From the NCBI GenBank assembly GCA_905339235.1, contig CAJPFG010000030.1, forward strand, positions 19,740 to 83,739: 64,000 nucleotides of DNA, written 5' to 3'. Below the pieces are notes generated by a model. That model was not told the origin of the DNA. It searched no databases and saw nothing but the letters and a program-made list of their open reading frames with translations. This stretch comes from Phycisphaerales bacterium (GTDB lineage Bacteria; Planctomycetota; Phycisphaerae; Phycisphaerales; UBA1924). This document shows positions 1 to 7,965 of this stretch, in pieces (the stretch's first letter is position 1; each line of letters begins with the position of its first letter). A program made the translations under genes and the position numbers.

Positions 1-2204
1 TTCCCAACGCCAGGGGCGAGCTCGCCACCACCCGCGTCTTTCCAACCCCCAACATGCGTCCCAGTTCGCTCAAGCAGCACATCGAAGGACTCATCGGCAC
101 GCCCCAGCCCGGCCCCACCGGCCAGCGCCAATACGCCTATATCGACGATCTGGGCGTAATCGTCGCTACCGACACGCCCCGTCGCCTCGATTCGCTCCAG
201 CAGGTCGTGGAAGCGCTCGTAACCGAAGACCTCAAGATCGAGTACACGCGCATCCCTTTGACGCACATCTCCGCGTCGGTCGCCCGCGAGCGCGCCCTGC
301 AACTCATCGGGCAGGCCCAGCAGGCCTCGGCGGCGCGGGTCGGCCAGCCCGGCCAGATCGATCAGTCCGCCGCCCCCGCGGCACGCAACCTGAATCCGAT
401 CGGCAATCTCGCTGATCGGCTCACCGTGGATCAGCAGGGCAATGCCCTGATCGTCCGCGGAACCCCCGCAGAAACCGTCCAGGTGCGGCGGGTGCTGCTT
501 GTCATCGACGTGCCCAACGAACTCGTTCCCCGCTCGTACGCCGCGGGGAAGGCGGCCTCGCAGGTCGCCGAGATCGCCCGAGGCCGCGGCCTGGGCGAGG
601 TCATCACCATTGCTGCCCTTGACCAAAGTGCGCAAGGCCCCTCCACGTTCGACCCCCGCGGCGGCGCCAACCGCCAGGGCCTCCAGCAGCAGGGTACTTC
701 CAACCTGGTCGGAGGGCCGGTGATCATCGTGGATGAGAACCGTGGCCAGATCATCTACTACGGAACCGAATCCCAGCAGGGGCAACTCAAGTCCCTGCTC
801 GACCAACTCGACACCGAGGCCGAGGCCGTGGTCACGAAGGTCTACAAGATAAAGAACGCGTACGCCGAGGACTTGGCGGACATCATCAACGGCATCATCA
901 CCAACTCCAGCCCGGTGTCGTCGGCTCCGCTGCTTCCCGGGGATGAAGGCGGATCAGGGCGACGCTCGGGCTTCCGCCCGGCCACGCCTCGCGCCGCCAG
1001 CCAGGGCGTCCGCCAGCCCAACGCCCCGCGCGTGACGCCGGCCGCGGGCGGGGGCGAGGAAGGCTTTTCGATCGAGGGTGAGACCGCGTTTGTATACCCC
1101 GACATCAAGAACAACCAGTTGCTGGTGAAGGCGCAGGCCGGGCAGCAGCCGGAGTTCAAGCGCCTGATCGAGCGGCTGGACCTGCGGCGCCCGCAGGTGT
1201 ATGTCGAGGCCAAGATCATCGCAGTCAACGCCGACGACCGCCTCCGCACCGCCTTTGAAACCCAACTCATCAACGCCAGCGGCACGGGCGGGGTCTTCAC
1301 CCAGTCCTTCGGACTGGCGACCTACGCCGCCACCGGCGGCATCCTCAGCCCCCCCACCGTCAACGCCCTTACCGGCTTCACCGGGGCCGTGATCCGAAAC
1401 GACATGGTTCCCATCGTCATGACCGCCCTGGCCAACGAGACCGACTCGCGGATCATCTCCAACCCCCAACTACTGGTGGACGACAACGAGGAGGCCCAGG
1501 TCGTCAGCCTCGACCAGCAGCCAACCAGCACGATCTCGCGCGGCTCCAGCGGCCAGAGCGACCTGGTCACCTCCGGCGACTACGCCGAAGCCGGCACATC
1601 GCTCAGCGTCACCCCGCAGATCAGTGACGGCGGGTATATGCGTCTCAAGTACGACATCGAACTCTCCAGTTTCACCGGCGAAAGCCAGTCCGTGGGCGGC
1701 ACCGTCCTTCCGCCCCCGCGGCTTCAGAACAACATCAAGTCCGAGAGCATTACCGTCCCCTCCGACTACACCGTGGTCGTCGGCGGACTGATCGTCGAAA
1801 GCAAGACCAAGACGGTCGCCAAGATCCCGCTCCTGGGCGACATCCCCCTTCTGGGCCTGCTCTTCCAGGATCGCAGCACCGGCAATCGCAAAACCGTTCT
1901 CTACGTCTTTCTTACTCCCAAGATTCTCCGCGATCCCACCTTCACCGACCTCAAACTGCTCACCCGCGGCCCGCAGGCCGCGGTCGGGATCGCCGAGGAC
2001 ATCCCTGCGCTCGTGCCATCGACCTCGGAGATCGTGGTTCCCGGCGAGATGCCGGCTTCTCCCTCGCCCGCCGAGCCACAGCCCGCCGCGCCTGCCCCCG
2101 TTCCCGCCCCCGCGTCCGCGGGCCCGATGATCTCCCGTCCGGTCCCTGATCCCAAGAACCCCGACCCGGGCGCACCCCCGCCCTCGTGGCAGAACCCAGA
2201 CTGA
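1..2204 (+). CDS. gspD: Type II secretion system secretin GspD, 5' end outside the window
   Basis: Outer-membrane secretin forming the exit channel of a type II secretion or related pilus system. The reading frame is open back to base 3 with no stop, so the N-terminus (signal peptide and first ring domains) lies upstream; the first internal ATG is at 54. What is visible: repeated N-ring segments (a clear one around 'KVYKIKNAYAEDLADII'), then the secretin pore region. The pore ends in the family hallmark, V-V-V-G-G-L-I followed by K-I-P-L-L-G-D-I-P-L-L-G-L-L-F. A proline-rich tail of about 60 residues closes the protein. The stop is 6 bases before the gspE ATG, so the two are almost certainly co-transcribed. 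A PilQ-type role cannot be excluded, but the GspE neighbour favours type II secretion. Confidence 0.9.
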   Translation, partial: PNARGELATTRVFPTPNMRPSSLKQHIEGLIGTPQPGPTGQRQYAYIDDLGVIVATDTPRRLDSLQQVVEALVTEDLKIEYTRIPLTHISASVARERALQLIGQAQQASAARVGQPGQIDQSAAPAARNLNPIGNLADRLTVDQQGNALIVRGTPAETVQVRRVLLVIDVPNELVPRSYAAGKAASQVAEIARGRGLGEVITIAALDQSAQGPSTFDPRGGANRQGLQQQGTSNLVGGPVIIVDENRGQIIYYGTESQQGQLKSLLDQLDTEAEAVVTKVYKIKNAYAEDLADIINGIITNSSPVSSAPLLPGDEGGSGRRSGFRPATPRAASQGVRQPNAPRVTPAAGGGEEGFSIEGETAFVYPDIKNNQLLVKAQAGQQPEFKRLIERLDLRRPQVYVEAKIIAVNADDRLRTAFETQLINASGTGGVFTQSFGLATYAATGGILSPPTVNALTGFTGAVIRNDMVPIVMTALANETDSRIISNPQLLVDDNEEAQVVSLDQQPTSTISRGSSGQSDLVTSGDYAEAGTSLSVTPQISDGGYMRLKYDIELSSFTGESQSVGGTVLPPPRLQNNIKSESITVPSDYTVVVGGLIVESKTKTVAKIPLLGDIPLLGLLFQDRSTGNRKTVLYVFLTPKILRDPTFTDLKLLTRGPQAAVGIAEDIPALVPSTSEIVVPGEMPASPSPAEPQPAAPAPVPAPASAGPMISRPVPDPKNPDPGAPPPSWQNPD

Positions 2205-2210
2205 TCCTGC

Positions 2211-3938
2211 ATGGCCCTCAACGGTGATAGAAAAGGCCTGGCGAAGCGCGGCGGAACTTCCGTCGCCGAGGGCCTGAACGCGCCCAGCCACGGCGAACTC
2301 GTCCGCGTCGCCGAACTCTTCGCGCCCCTTCCGCTCTCGGCGGAACAGGCCCGCCAGTTCGCCGCGATCGAAGGCTCCGATGACGAGCCGTGGGACGTGA
2401 TGCTCCAGTTGCTCGCCCTCGACGAGCACCAGGCGCTCGAACTGCTCGCCAAGCGCACCGGCCTGCGGTATGTCCCCGAGCCGCGAATCCAGGAATCTGC
2501 CTCGCGCTTTTACGAGGTGGTGCCCGCCGAAATCGCCCGCGGCCGCCTCTGCGCCGGCCTTGAGAGCGACGGCAGCACCGTCACCGTCGCCACCGCCCAG
2601 CCCATGCAGCCCGCGGTCTTCTCCATGCTCGAGGACCTGCTGCAGGTGCCCATCCGCATCGTGCTCTCGCCCCGCGCTGGCGTGGCGAACCTCATCAACC
2701 GCGGCTATGAGCAGCGGCAGGATCTCGTCACCGAGATCATTGAAGAGATGCCGCTCGATGAGCGGGCCATCGCCTCGGCCGCGGCCCAGGCGGGTCAGTC
2801 CACCGACCTCCTCCAACTCGCCCGCCAGACGCCGGTCATCCGGCTGGTCAACATGATCCTGTTCGAGGCCCTGCGCCGGCGCGCCAGCGATATCCACGTA
2901 CACCCGATGGAGACGCGGCTGGTCATCCGCTTCCGCATCGACGGCATGCTCGTGGACGCCTTCACACCGCCGCTGACGCTCGCACCCGCGATCTCGTCTC
3001 GCCTGAAGGTCATGACCGAACTCGACATCGCCAACCGCCACACGCCGCAGGACGGACACACGTCGGTGCGGGTGGGCTCGCGCAAGGTTGATATCCGCTT
3101 CTCGGCGATTCCCACCGTCTACGGCGAGCGCCTGGTGCTGCGTCTGCTCGATCAGACCGCCACGCAGTTGTCCCTCGACGAGATCGGCATGACCCGGGGC
3201 ATGCAGACGCAGTTGCTTGACCTGGTCGAGCGTCCCAACGGGATCATTCTCGTGACCGGCCCCACCGGCTCGGGCAAAACGACGACGCTGTACGCCGCGC
3301 TCTCCCGCATCGACCGCGCCAGCCGCAACGTGATGACCATCGAGGACCCCGTCGAGTACCACCTCGAGGGGATCTCGCAGATGCAGGTGAACGTCAAGCG
3401 CGGCGTCACCTTCTCCACCGGCCTGCGCGCCATTCTCCGTCAGGACCCCGACGTCATCCTCGTCGGCGAAATCCGCGACACCGAGACGGCCCAACTCGCC
3501 ATCCAGGCTTCTCTCACCGGCCACCTCGTGCTCGCCACGCTGCACACCAACGACGCCCCCAGCGCCATCCCTCGGCTGGTGGACATCGGCATCGAGCCGT
3601 ACCTCATCACCTCCTCCCTGCTCGCCACGCTCGCCCAGCGGCTGCTCCGGCGGACGTGCAAGGCATGCGGCGGGGGCGGCCAGGCGGCCGACGAGATGGG
3701 ACGGCCCACCGGACGTTGCGAAGCCTGCTACGGCACGGGGTACAAGGGCCGGCTGGCGGCGTACGAGATCATGGCGATGAACGACGAACTGCGCCAACTC
3801 ACCGCCCAGCGCGTGGACTCGGTCACGCTGTACGAGGCGGCGAAGCGGGCCGGGTTCAAGCCCATGCGCGAGGACGCCCTCGAGAAGGTTCGAATGGGCC
3901 TCACCGACGAGGCCGAAGTCTACCGCGTCCTGCACTAG
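2211..3938 (+). CDS. gspE: Type II secretion ATPase GspE (PilB/GspE family)
   Basis: Cytoplasmic hexameric ATPase that powers pseudopilus assembly; 575 residues, normal for the family. An N-terminal GspE/PilB domain lies at about 30-160. The ATPase core carries Walker A GPTGSGKTT (350-358), the Asp box around TIEDPVEY (376-383), Walker B ILVGEIRD (416-423) and a His box near TGHLVLATLHTND. The zinc-binding double CxxC characteristic of GspE/PilB is present (Cys483, 486, 503, 506). The ATG lies 6 bases after the secretin stop and has no clear Shine-Dalgarno sequence, so translation probably depends on coupling. Lack of the pilus-retraction sequence style and the secretin partner argue against PilT. 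Confidence 0.93.
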   Translation: MALNGDRKGLAKRGGTSVAEGLNAPSHGELVRVAELFAPLPLSAEQARQFAAIEGSDDEPWDVMLQLLALDEHQALELLAKRTGLRYVPEPRIQESASRFYEVVPAEIARGRLCAGLESDGSTVTVATAQPMQPAVFSMLEDLLQVPIRIVLSPRAGVANLINRGYEQRQDLVTEIIEEMPLDERAIASAAAQAGQSTDLLQLARQTPVIRLVNMILFEALRRRASDIHVHPMETRLVIRFRIDGMLVDAFTPPLTLAPAISSRLKVMTELDIANRHTPQDGHTSVRVGSRKVDIRFSAIPTVYGERLVLRLLDQTATQLSLDEIGMTRGMQTQLLDLVERPNGIILVTGPTGSGKTTTLYAALSRIDRASRNVMTIEDPVEYHLEGISQMQVNVKRGVTFSTGLRAILRQDPDVILVGEIRDTETAQLAIQASLTGHLVLATLHTNDAPSAIPRLVDIGIEPYLITSSLLATLAQRLLRRTCKACGGGGQAADEMGRPTGRCEACYGTGYKGRLAAYEIMAMNDELRQLTAQRVDSVTLYEAAKRAGFKPMREDALEKVRMGLTDEAEVYRVLH

Positions 3939-4008
3939 ACTACCCTTGATTCGCATCAACTCCGGCTCGGCCCGGGCCGATGCTCTTTCGGACCTTCCGA
4001 GACCCACC

Positions 4009-5997
4009 ATGCTTCCCCAACGGCGCGGCAGCCGAGAGCGATTCCGTGATTACCAACGCGCCCGGAAGGCCGACGCGGCGTGGGCCGCACGCGCTGCCGA
4101 CGAAAAGGGCCCCCGCGCCGACAAAAACAAGCGATCCCGCTCTTTCTTCGACCTCTTCGCCCGCTTCTGGGACCTGACGGTCGGCCACCGTCCGTACGTC
4201 TACCTCGCCCTCACGACTCTCACCATCGTTACGGCCGTCAGCCTGGTCCTGCCCGCTTCCACCAAGATCGCGATCGACTACATCCTCACCAGCAACCCGG
4301 GGCCCGAAGGAATCCCCGCGGGCGTCCGCAGCGCCCTGCGCCTCCCCAGCGAGCCGGTGCCGCTGCTCTGGTACCTGGGGACTTTTGTGGTATCGGCGGC
4401 GCTGCTGGGAGTCACCCTCGGCACGGTCGGCCGCTGGCAGATGACCCGCATCACCAAGCGACTGCAGGCGCACCTCCGCCGGATCACGTTCGACCACGCC
4501 GTGCACCTTCCGCTGCACCGGATCCACCACTACAAATCCGGAGGCATGGCGAGCATGCTCCGCGAAGATGCCGGCCTCGCGGGCGAACTGCTCTTCACGA
4601 TGATCTACAACCCGTGGCGCGCCGTCGTCCAACTCTTCGGCACGCTGGTGATTCTGACGTTTGTCGATTGGCGCATGCTCGCCGGCGGGCTCATGCTCAT
4701 CCCCGTCGTCTGGGTCACCCACCGCACCTGGATCGGCCGCATCCGCCCGCTGTACCGCGACGCCAAACTCGTCCGCCAGGGCATCGACGCGACCACGACG
4801 GAGGCCTTCGGCGGGATGCGCGTCGTGCGCGGCTTCTCGCGCGAACGCGCCGAATCCACGCGATTCACCGCCGCGCAGCACTACATGACCCGCATCGAGG
4901 TCCTCACGTGGTGGTGGTCCCGGATTCTGGAGGTCGCGTGGGCCGTGCTCATCCCCGCGGCGTCCGCCGCCGTCCTCATTTACGGCGGGACCCAGGTTCT
5001 GCGCGGCAACCTCACCATCGGCGACGTGATGATGTTCTCGACGTACCTGCTGATGCTGCTTGGGCCGATGGAGACGCTGACCTCGACCGCCGCGAACATC
5101 CAGAGCAATCTCGCCGCCCTCGACCGCGTTCTGGATCTTCTCGGCGAAGAAAAGGAGTTCGCGGGCTCGCGGGGCGACGCCGTCGTCGCACGCGTGGCTT
5201 CCGAGGGTCGGGTCGAGCTCCGCGACGTCTGGTTCACGTACCCGCGCGCTCCGCGAAAGCCCGGCGCCAACGCCGCGCAGGCGCCGACCGAGCCCTCGCC
5301 CGAGCCCGTGATCCGCGGGGTGTCGCTGAGTGTCGAACCCGGCGAGATCATCGCCTTCGTCGGGCCCTCGGGCTCGGGCAAGACCACCCTGTGCAACCTC
5401 ATCGCCCGCTTCTACGACCCCACCGCGGGTTCGATCCTGTTCGACGGCGTGGACCTCAAGAAGATCGACGTGGCCTCGTACCGGAGCCTACTGGGCATCG
5501 TCGAGCAGGACGTCTTCCTCTTCGACGGGACCGTCGCCCAGAACATCGCCTACGGCCGGCGCGACGCCCGCCCCGAGGAGATCATCAACGCCGCCAAGGC
5601 CGCGAACTCGCACGCCTTCATCACCGAACTCGAAAAAGGCTACGAGACCATCATCGGCGAACGCGGCGTGCGGCTCTCCGGCGGGCAGAAGCAGCGCATC
5701 GCCATCGCCCGCGCGCTGCTGGCCGATCCGCTCATTCTCATCCTCGACGAAGCCACCAGCAACCTCGACACCGAGAGCGAGGTGCTCATCCAGCGCTCGC
5801 TCGCCACGCTCATGAAGGGCCGCACGTCGTTCGTCATCGCCCACCGGCTCAGCACCGTCCGCCACGCTTCACGCATCGTCGTGATCGAGCAGGGCAGGAT
5901 CACCGAGACCGGCACCCACGACGATCTCACCGCCCACGCCGGCCGCTACGCCGAACTTCTCAAACTCCAGATCGAGGGCACGGTGCGGACCCGCTGA
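4009..5997 (+). CDS. ABC transporter, fused permease and ATPase (exporter type)
   Basis: Half-size ABC exporter of 662 residues in the MsbA/lipid-exporter class. Six membrane segments lie between about 65 and 350. The nucleotide-binding domain has Walker A GPSGSGKTT (452-460), signature LSGGQ (556-560), Walker B LILDEATS (577-584) and the switch His612. A strongly basic, charged N-terminal tail of about 45 residues precedes the first membrane segment, and a proline-rich insert (about 412-432) sits just before the Walker A region. The frame stays open up to a TTG at 3946, but the ATG at 4009 gives the more normal start. It follows gspE by about 70 bases and may share its transcript. Substrate is unknown. 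Confidence 0.88.
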   Translation: MLPQRRGSRERFRDYQRARKADAAWAARAADEKGPRADKNKRSRSFFDLFARFWDLTVGHRPYVYLALTTLTIVTAVSLVLPASTKIAIDYILTSNPGPEGIPAGVRSALRLPSEPVPLLWYLGTFVVSAALLGVTLGTVGRWQMTRITKRLQAHLRRITFDHAVHLPLHRIHHYKSGGMASMLREDAGLAGELLFTMIYNPWRAVVQLFGTLVILTFVDWRMLAGGLMLIPVVWVTHRTWIGRIRPLYRDAKLVRQGIDATTTEAFGGMRVVRGFSRERAESTRFTAAQHYMTRIEVLTWWWSRILEVAWAVLIPAASAAVLIYGGTQVLRGNLTIGDVMMFSTYLLMLLGPMETLTSTAANIQSNLAALDRVLDLLGEEKEFAGSRGDAVVARVASEGRVELRDVWFTYPRAPRKPGANAAQAPTEPSPEPVIRGVSLSVEPGEIIAFVGPSGSGKTTLCNLIARFYDPTAGSILFDGVDLKKIDVASYRSLLGIVEQDVFLFDGTVAQNIAYGRRDARPEEIINAAKAANSHAFITELEKGYETIIGERGVRLSGGQKQRIAIARALLADPLILILDEATSNLDTESEVLIQRSLATLMKGRTSFVIAHRLSTVRHASRIVVIEQGRITETGTHDDLTAHAGRYAELLKLQIEGTVRTR

Positions 5998-6331
5998 TCG
6001 GCCGGAGCGCCCTCGCAGCGGCGGCGCGGCGGAGGCGGGTCTGAACGGGCCGAGTTCTGACTGACGATGAGTGCTGGGACGCCTCCATCATGCGGCGAGA
6101 GATAACGCGGCGGGCCGCGTCGAACCCGCCGGGCGAGACGCGATGCGGGCTCCGCTACGAGCAGAACCCGAGCGGGGACCGCGGCCCTCGGGGAGTTTCC
6201 ATTCCCGAGGGCCCCTTTGTATCCGGCTCAAAATCGGGGAACTTTCCGCGTGGTCGAGTCTCGGCGGCCCTGGAATCCTGTGCGCGTTCAGGAGCCCGCG
6301 CGTGCGGGCATCGTGAGGAAAGGAGCCGATC
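5998..6331. other. Intergenic region, 334 bases
   Basis: Holds no convincing gene. It contains one strong hairpin (6183-6213, listed separately) and must hold the promoter of the dockerin gene at 6332. I could not pick out a clear -35/-10 pair. Confidence 0.5.
6183..6213 (+). terminator. Hairpin, probable terminator after the ABC gene
   Basis: A 10-base perfect stem (GGCCCTCGGG pairing with CCCGAGGGCC) with an 11-base loop, followed by CCTTTGTAT. The T-tract is weak. It lies 186 bases after the ABC transporter stop and 118 bases before the next start, so it could also be a leader hairpin of the downstream gene. Confidence 0.5.
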
Positions 6332-7855
6332 ATGAAACAGGTACTGGCGGGAATCGCCGCGGCGTGTCTCTGCGGCCTGGTTCAGGCGCAGGTGCACACC
6401 GTACAACTGACGATGGATGGAACGGTGAACGGCGCGCCCCTGCACGCGGCGGGAGTCGCGACGTACAACAGCCTGTCGCCGACGAACTTCACGAACGACC
6501 TTTCCTACGCGCCGCTTCCGCCTGGGTACGACCCCATGGCCGTTGTAACAGTGATCAACACCTTCATCTGCATCGCCGATCCGCCGAGCATGGCGATCAA
6601 CCTCGCGACGGTGACCGGCGGAGAGTTCTGGCTTGAGCGGCAGATCACGATCACAGACGCGACGGGCGCGATCGTCGGGGCGCTCTTGCTCAACGGCCAT
6701 CTCGTGACCCTGGACCCCGCCAACAGCAACGCCACGGTGTCGATCACGGGCGCCTACTCCGGACCGGTGGGTCTGACCGCGGTGAGCGGCTACGACCAGT
6801 TCATGCACCAGGTCGCGCCGGGCCACATCCAGGGTCACTACACCCAGACCCTCACCGGGCCCGCCGGCGAATCACTGATGCTCGACGCGGTGACGCACTG
6901 GACCTATCTCGGCCCGGGCCTGCTCCCGGGGGATGAGTATTCGCACATGCGGCTGCAGGCCTGCCAGTACGACCCGCTCGCGCGGAACCTGTTCCTGGCG
7001 GGGACCGGGTGGTATGACATGGCGCAGCCGGTGCACACCACGCAACTGACGATGGATGGAGTGGTGAACGGCGCGCCGCTGCACACGGAGGGATTCGCAA
7101 CCTATGACAACTCGGCGCCGACATACTTCACCAACGACCTGACGTATACGCCGCTACCTCCGGGTTACGACCCGATGGCGATCCTGACGATCGTCAACAC
7201 CTGGCGCTGCCACACAACGCCGGAGGGTGGCGGGGCGTGGAACCTGGCGATGGTGACGGGCGGAGAGTTCTGGCTCGAGCGGCAGATCACGATCACCGAC
7301 GCCGGCGGGACCGTGGTCGGTTCGTTCATGGTGAACGGGCACCTGGGGCCCGGCGCCGATCCCGATCACACCCTCGCGGTCCTCAACGCGCAGGGGAACT
7401 ACACCGGCCCCGTGGGCCTGGTGGGCGTGAGCGGCTACGACCAGTTCATGCACCAACTGGGCCCGGGCCAGATCCGGGGTCACTTCACCCAGACGCTCAC
7501 CGGCCCGGCGGGCGAAACGCTGATGCTCGAAGCGGTGACGCTCTGGTCCTACCTCGGCCCGGGCGTGCTCCCGGGGGACGAGTACTCGCACCTGCGGGTG
7601 CAGACCTATCAATACGACCCGCTCAACCGCCGCCTGTTGCTCGCCGCCACGGGGTGGTACGACGTGGTGTGCGACCCCGACGTGAACTGCGACGGTGCGA
7701 TCAACGGCTTCGACATCGAAGTCATGGAGCAGGCGGTCAACGGCGACATGACCAACTTCTGCAAGGGAGACCCGGACTTCAATCACGACGGCGCGCTCAA
7801 CGGCTTCGATATCGAGGCGGTCGAGCAGAGCGTGAACGGGGCGCCCTGCTCGTAG
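6332..7855 (+). CDS. Secreted dockerin protein with an internal tandem duplication
   Basis: 507 residues, no recognised enzyme family. A signal peptide (about 1-20, ending VQAQ) is followed by two copies of a domain of about 213 residues (21-233 and 234-445). Both start with the pattern V-H-T-x-Q-L-T-M-D-G and share LPPGYDPMA, GGEFWLERQITITDA and SGYDQFMHQ. A form A dockerin begins at Cys447; its terminal residue is serine rather than the usual proline. The start is well supported by AAAGGAG seven bases before the ATG. This is one of only two dockerin genes on the plus strand. Function of the repeated domain is unknown. Confidence 0.88.
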   Translation: MKQVLAGIAAACLCGLVQAQVHTVQLTMDGTVNGAPLHAAGVATYNSLSPTNFTNDLSYAPLPPGYDPMAVVTVINTFICIADPPSMAINLATVTGGEFWLERQITITDATGAIVGALLLNGHLVTLDPANSNATVSITGAYSGPVGLTAVSGYDQFMHQVAPGHIQGHYTQTLTGPAGESLMLDAVTHWTYLGPGLLPGDEYSHMRLQACQYDPLARNLFLAGTGWYDMAQPVHTTQLTMDGVVNGAPLHTEGFATYDNSAPTYFTNDLTYTPLPPGYDPMAILTIVNTWRCHTTPEGGGAWNLAMVTGGEFWLERQITITDAGGTVVGSFMVNGHLGPGADPDHTLAVLNAQGNYTGPVGLVGVSGYDQFMHQLGPGQIRGHFTQTLTGPAGETLMLEAVTLWSYLGPGVLPGDEYSHLRVQTYQYDPLNRRLLLAATGWYDVVCDPDVNCDGAINGFDIEVMEQAVNGDMTNFCKGDPDFNHDGALNGFDIEAVEQSVNGAPCS

Positions 7856-7895
7856 CGGGGCCTGATCTGAGTTCTGAGTGCCGAGTGGAAGCATG

Positions 7896-7930
7896 AAGAC
7901 CTGACACCCAAGGGTTGGGTGTCAGGTCTT
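7896..7930. terminator. Bidirectional intrinsic terminator
   Basis: A perfect 14-base stem (AAGACCTGACACCC pairing with GGGTGTCAGGTCTT), extendable to 16 base pairs, followed by TTCT on the plus strand. It lies between two convergent dockerin genes (stops at 7855 and 7966) and can serve both. Confidence 0.85.
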
Positions 7931-7965
7931 TCTACTTGGCCATCCGTCTCGCGGGGCTGCTCGCT

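Noticed and set aside
1470..4010. Long open frame of 846 codons on the minus strand across the secretin and GspE genes
   Set aside because: It is the mirror of GC-rich codon use in two clear genes; its translation has no domain, signal or composition of a real protein. The same holds for the long opposite-strand frames at 8320-10587 and 57672-60230.
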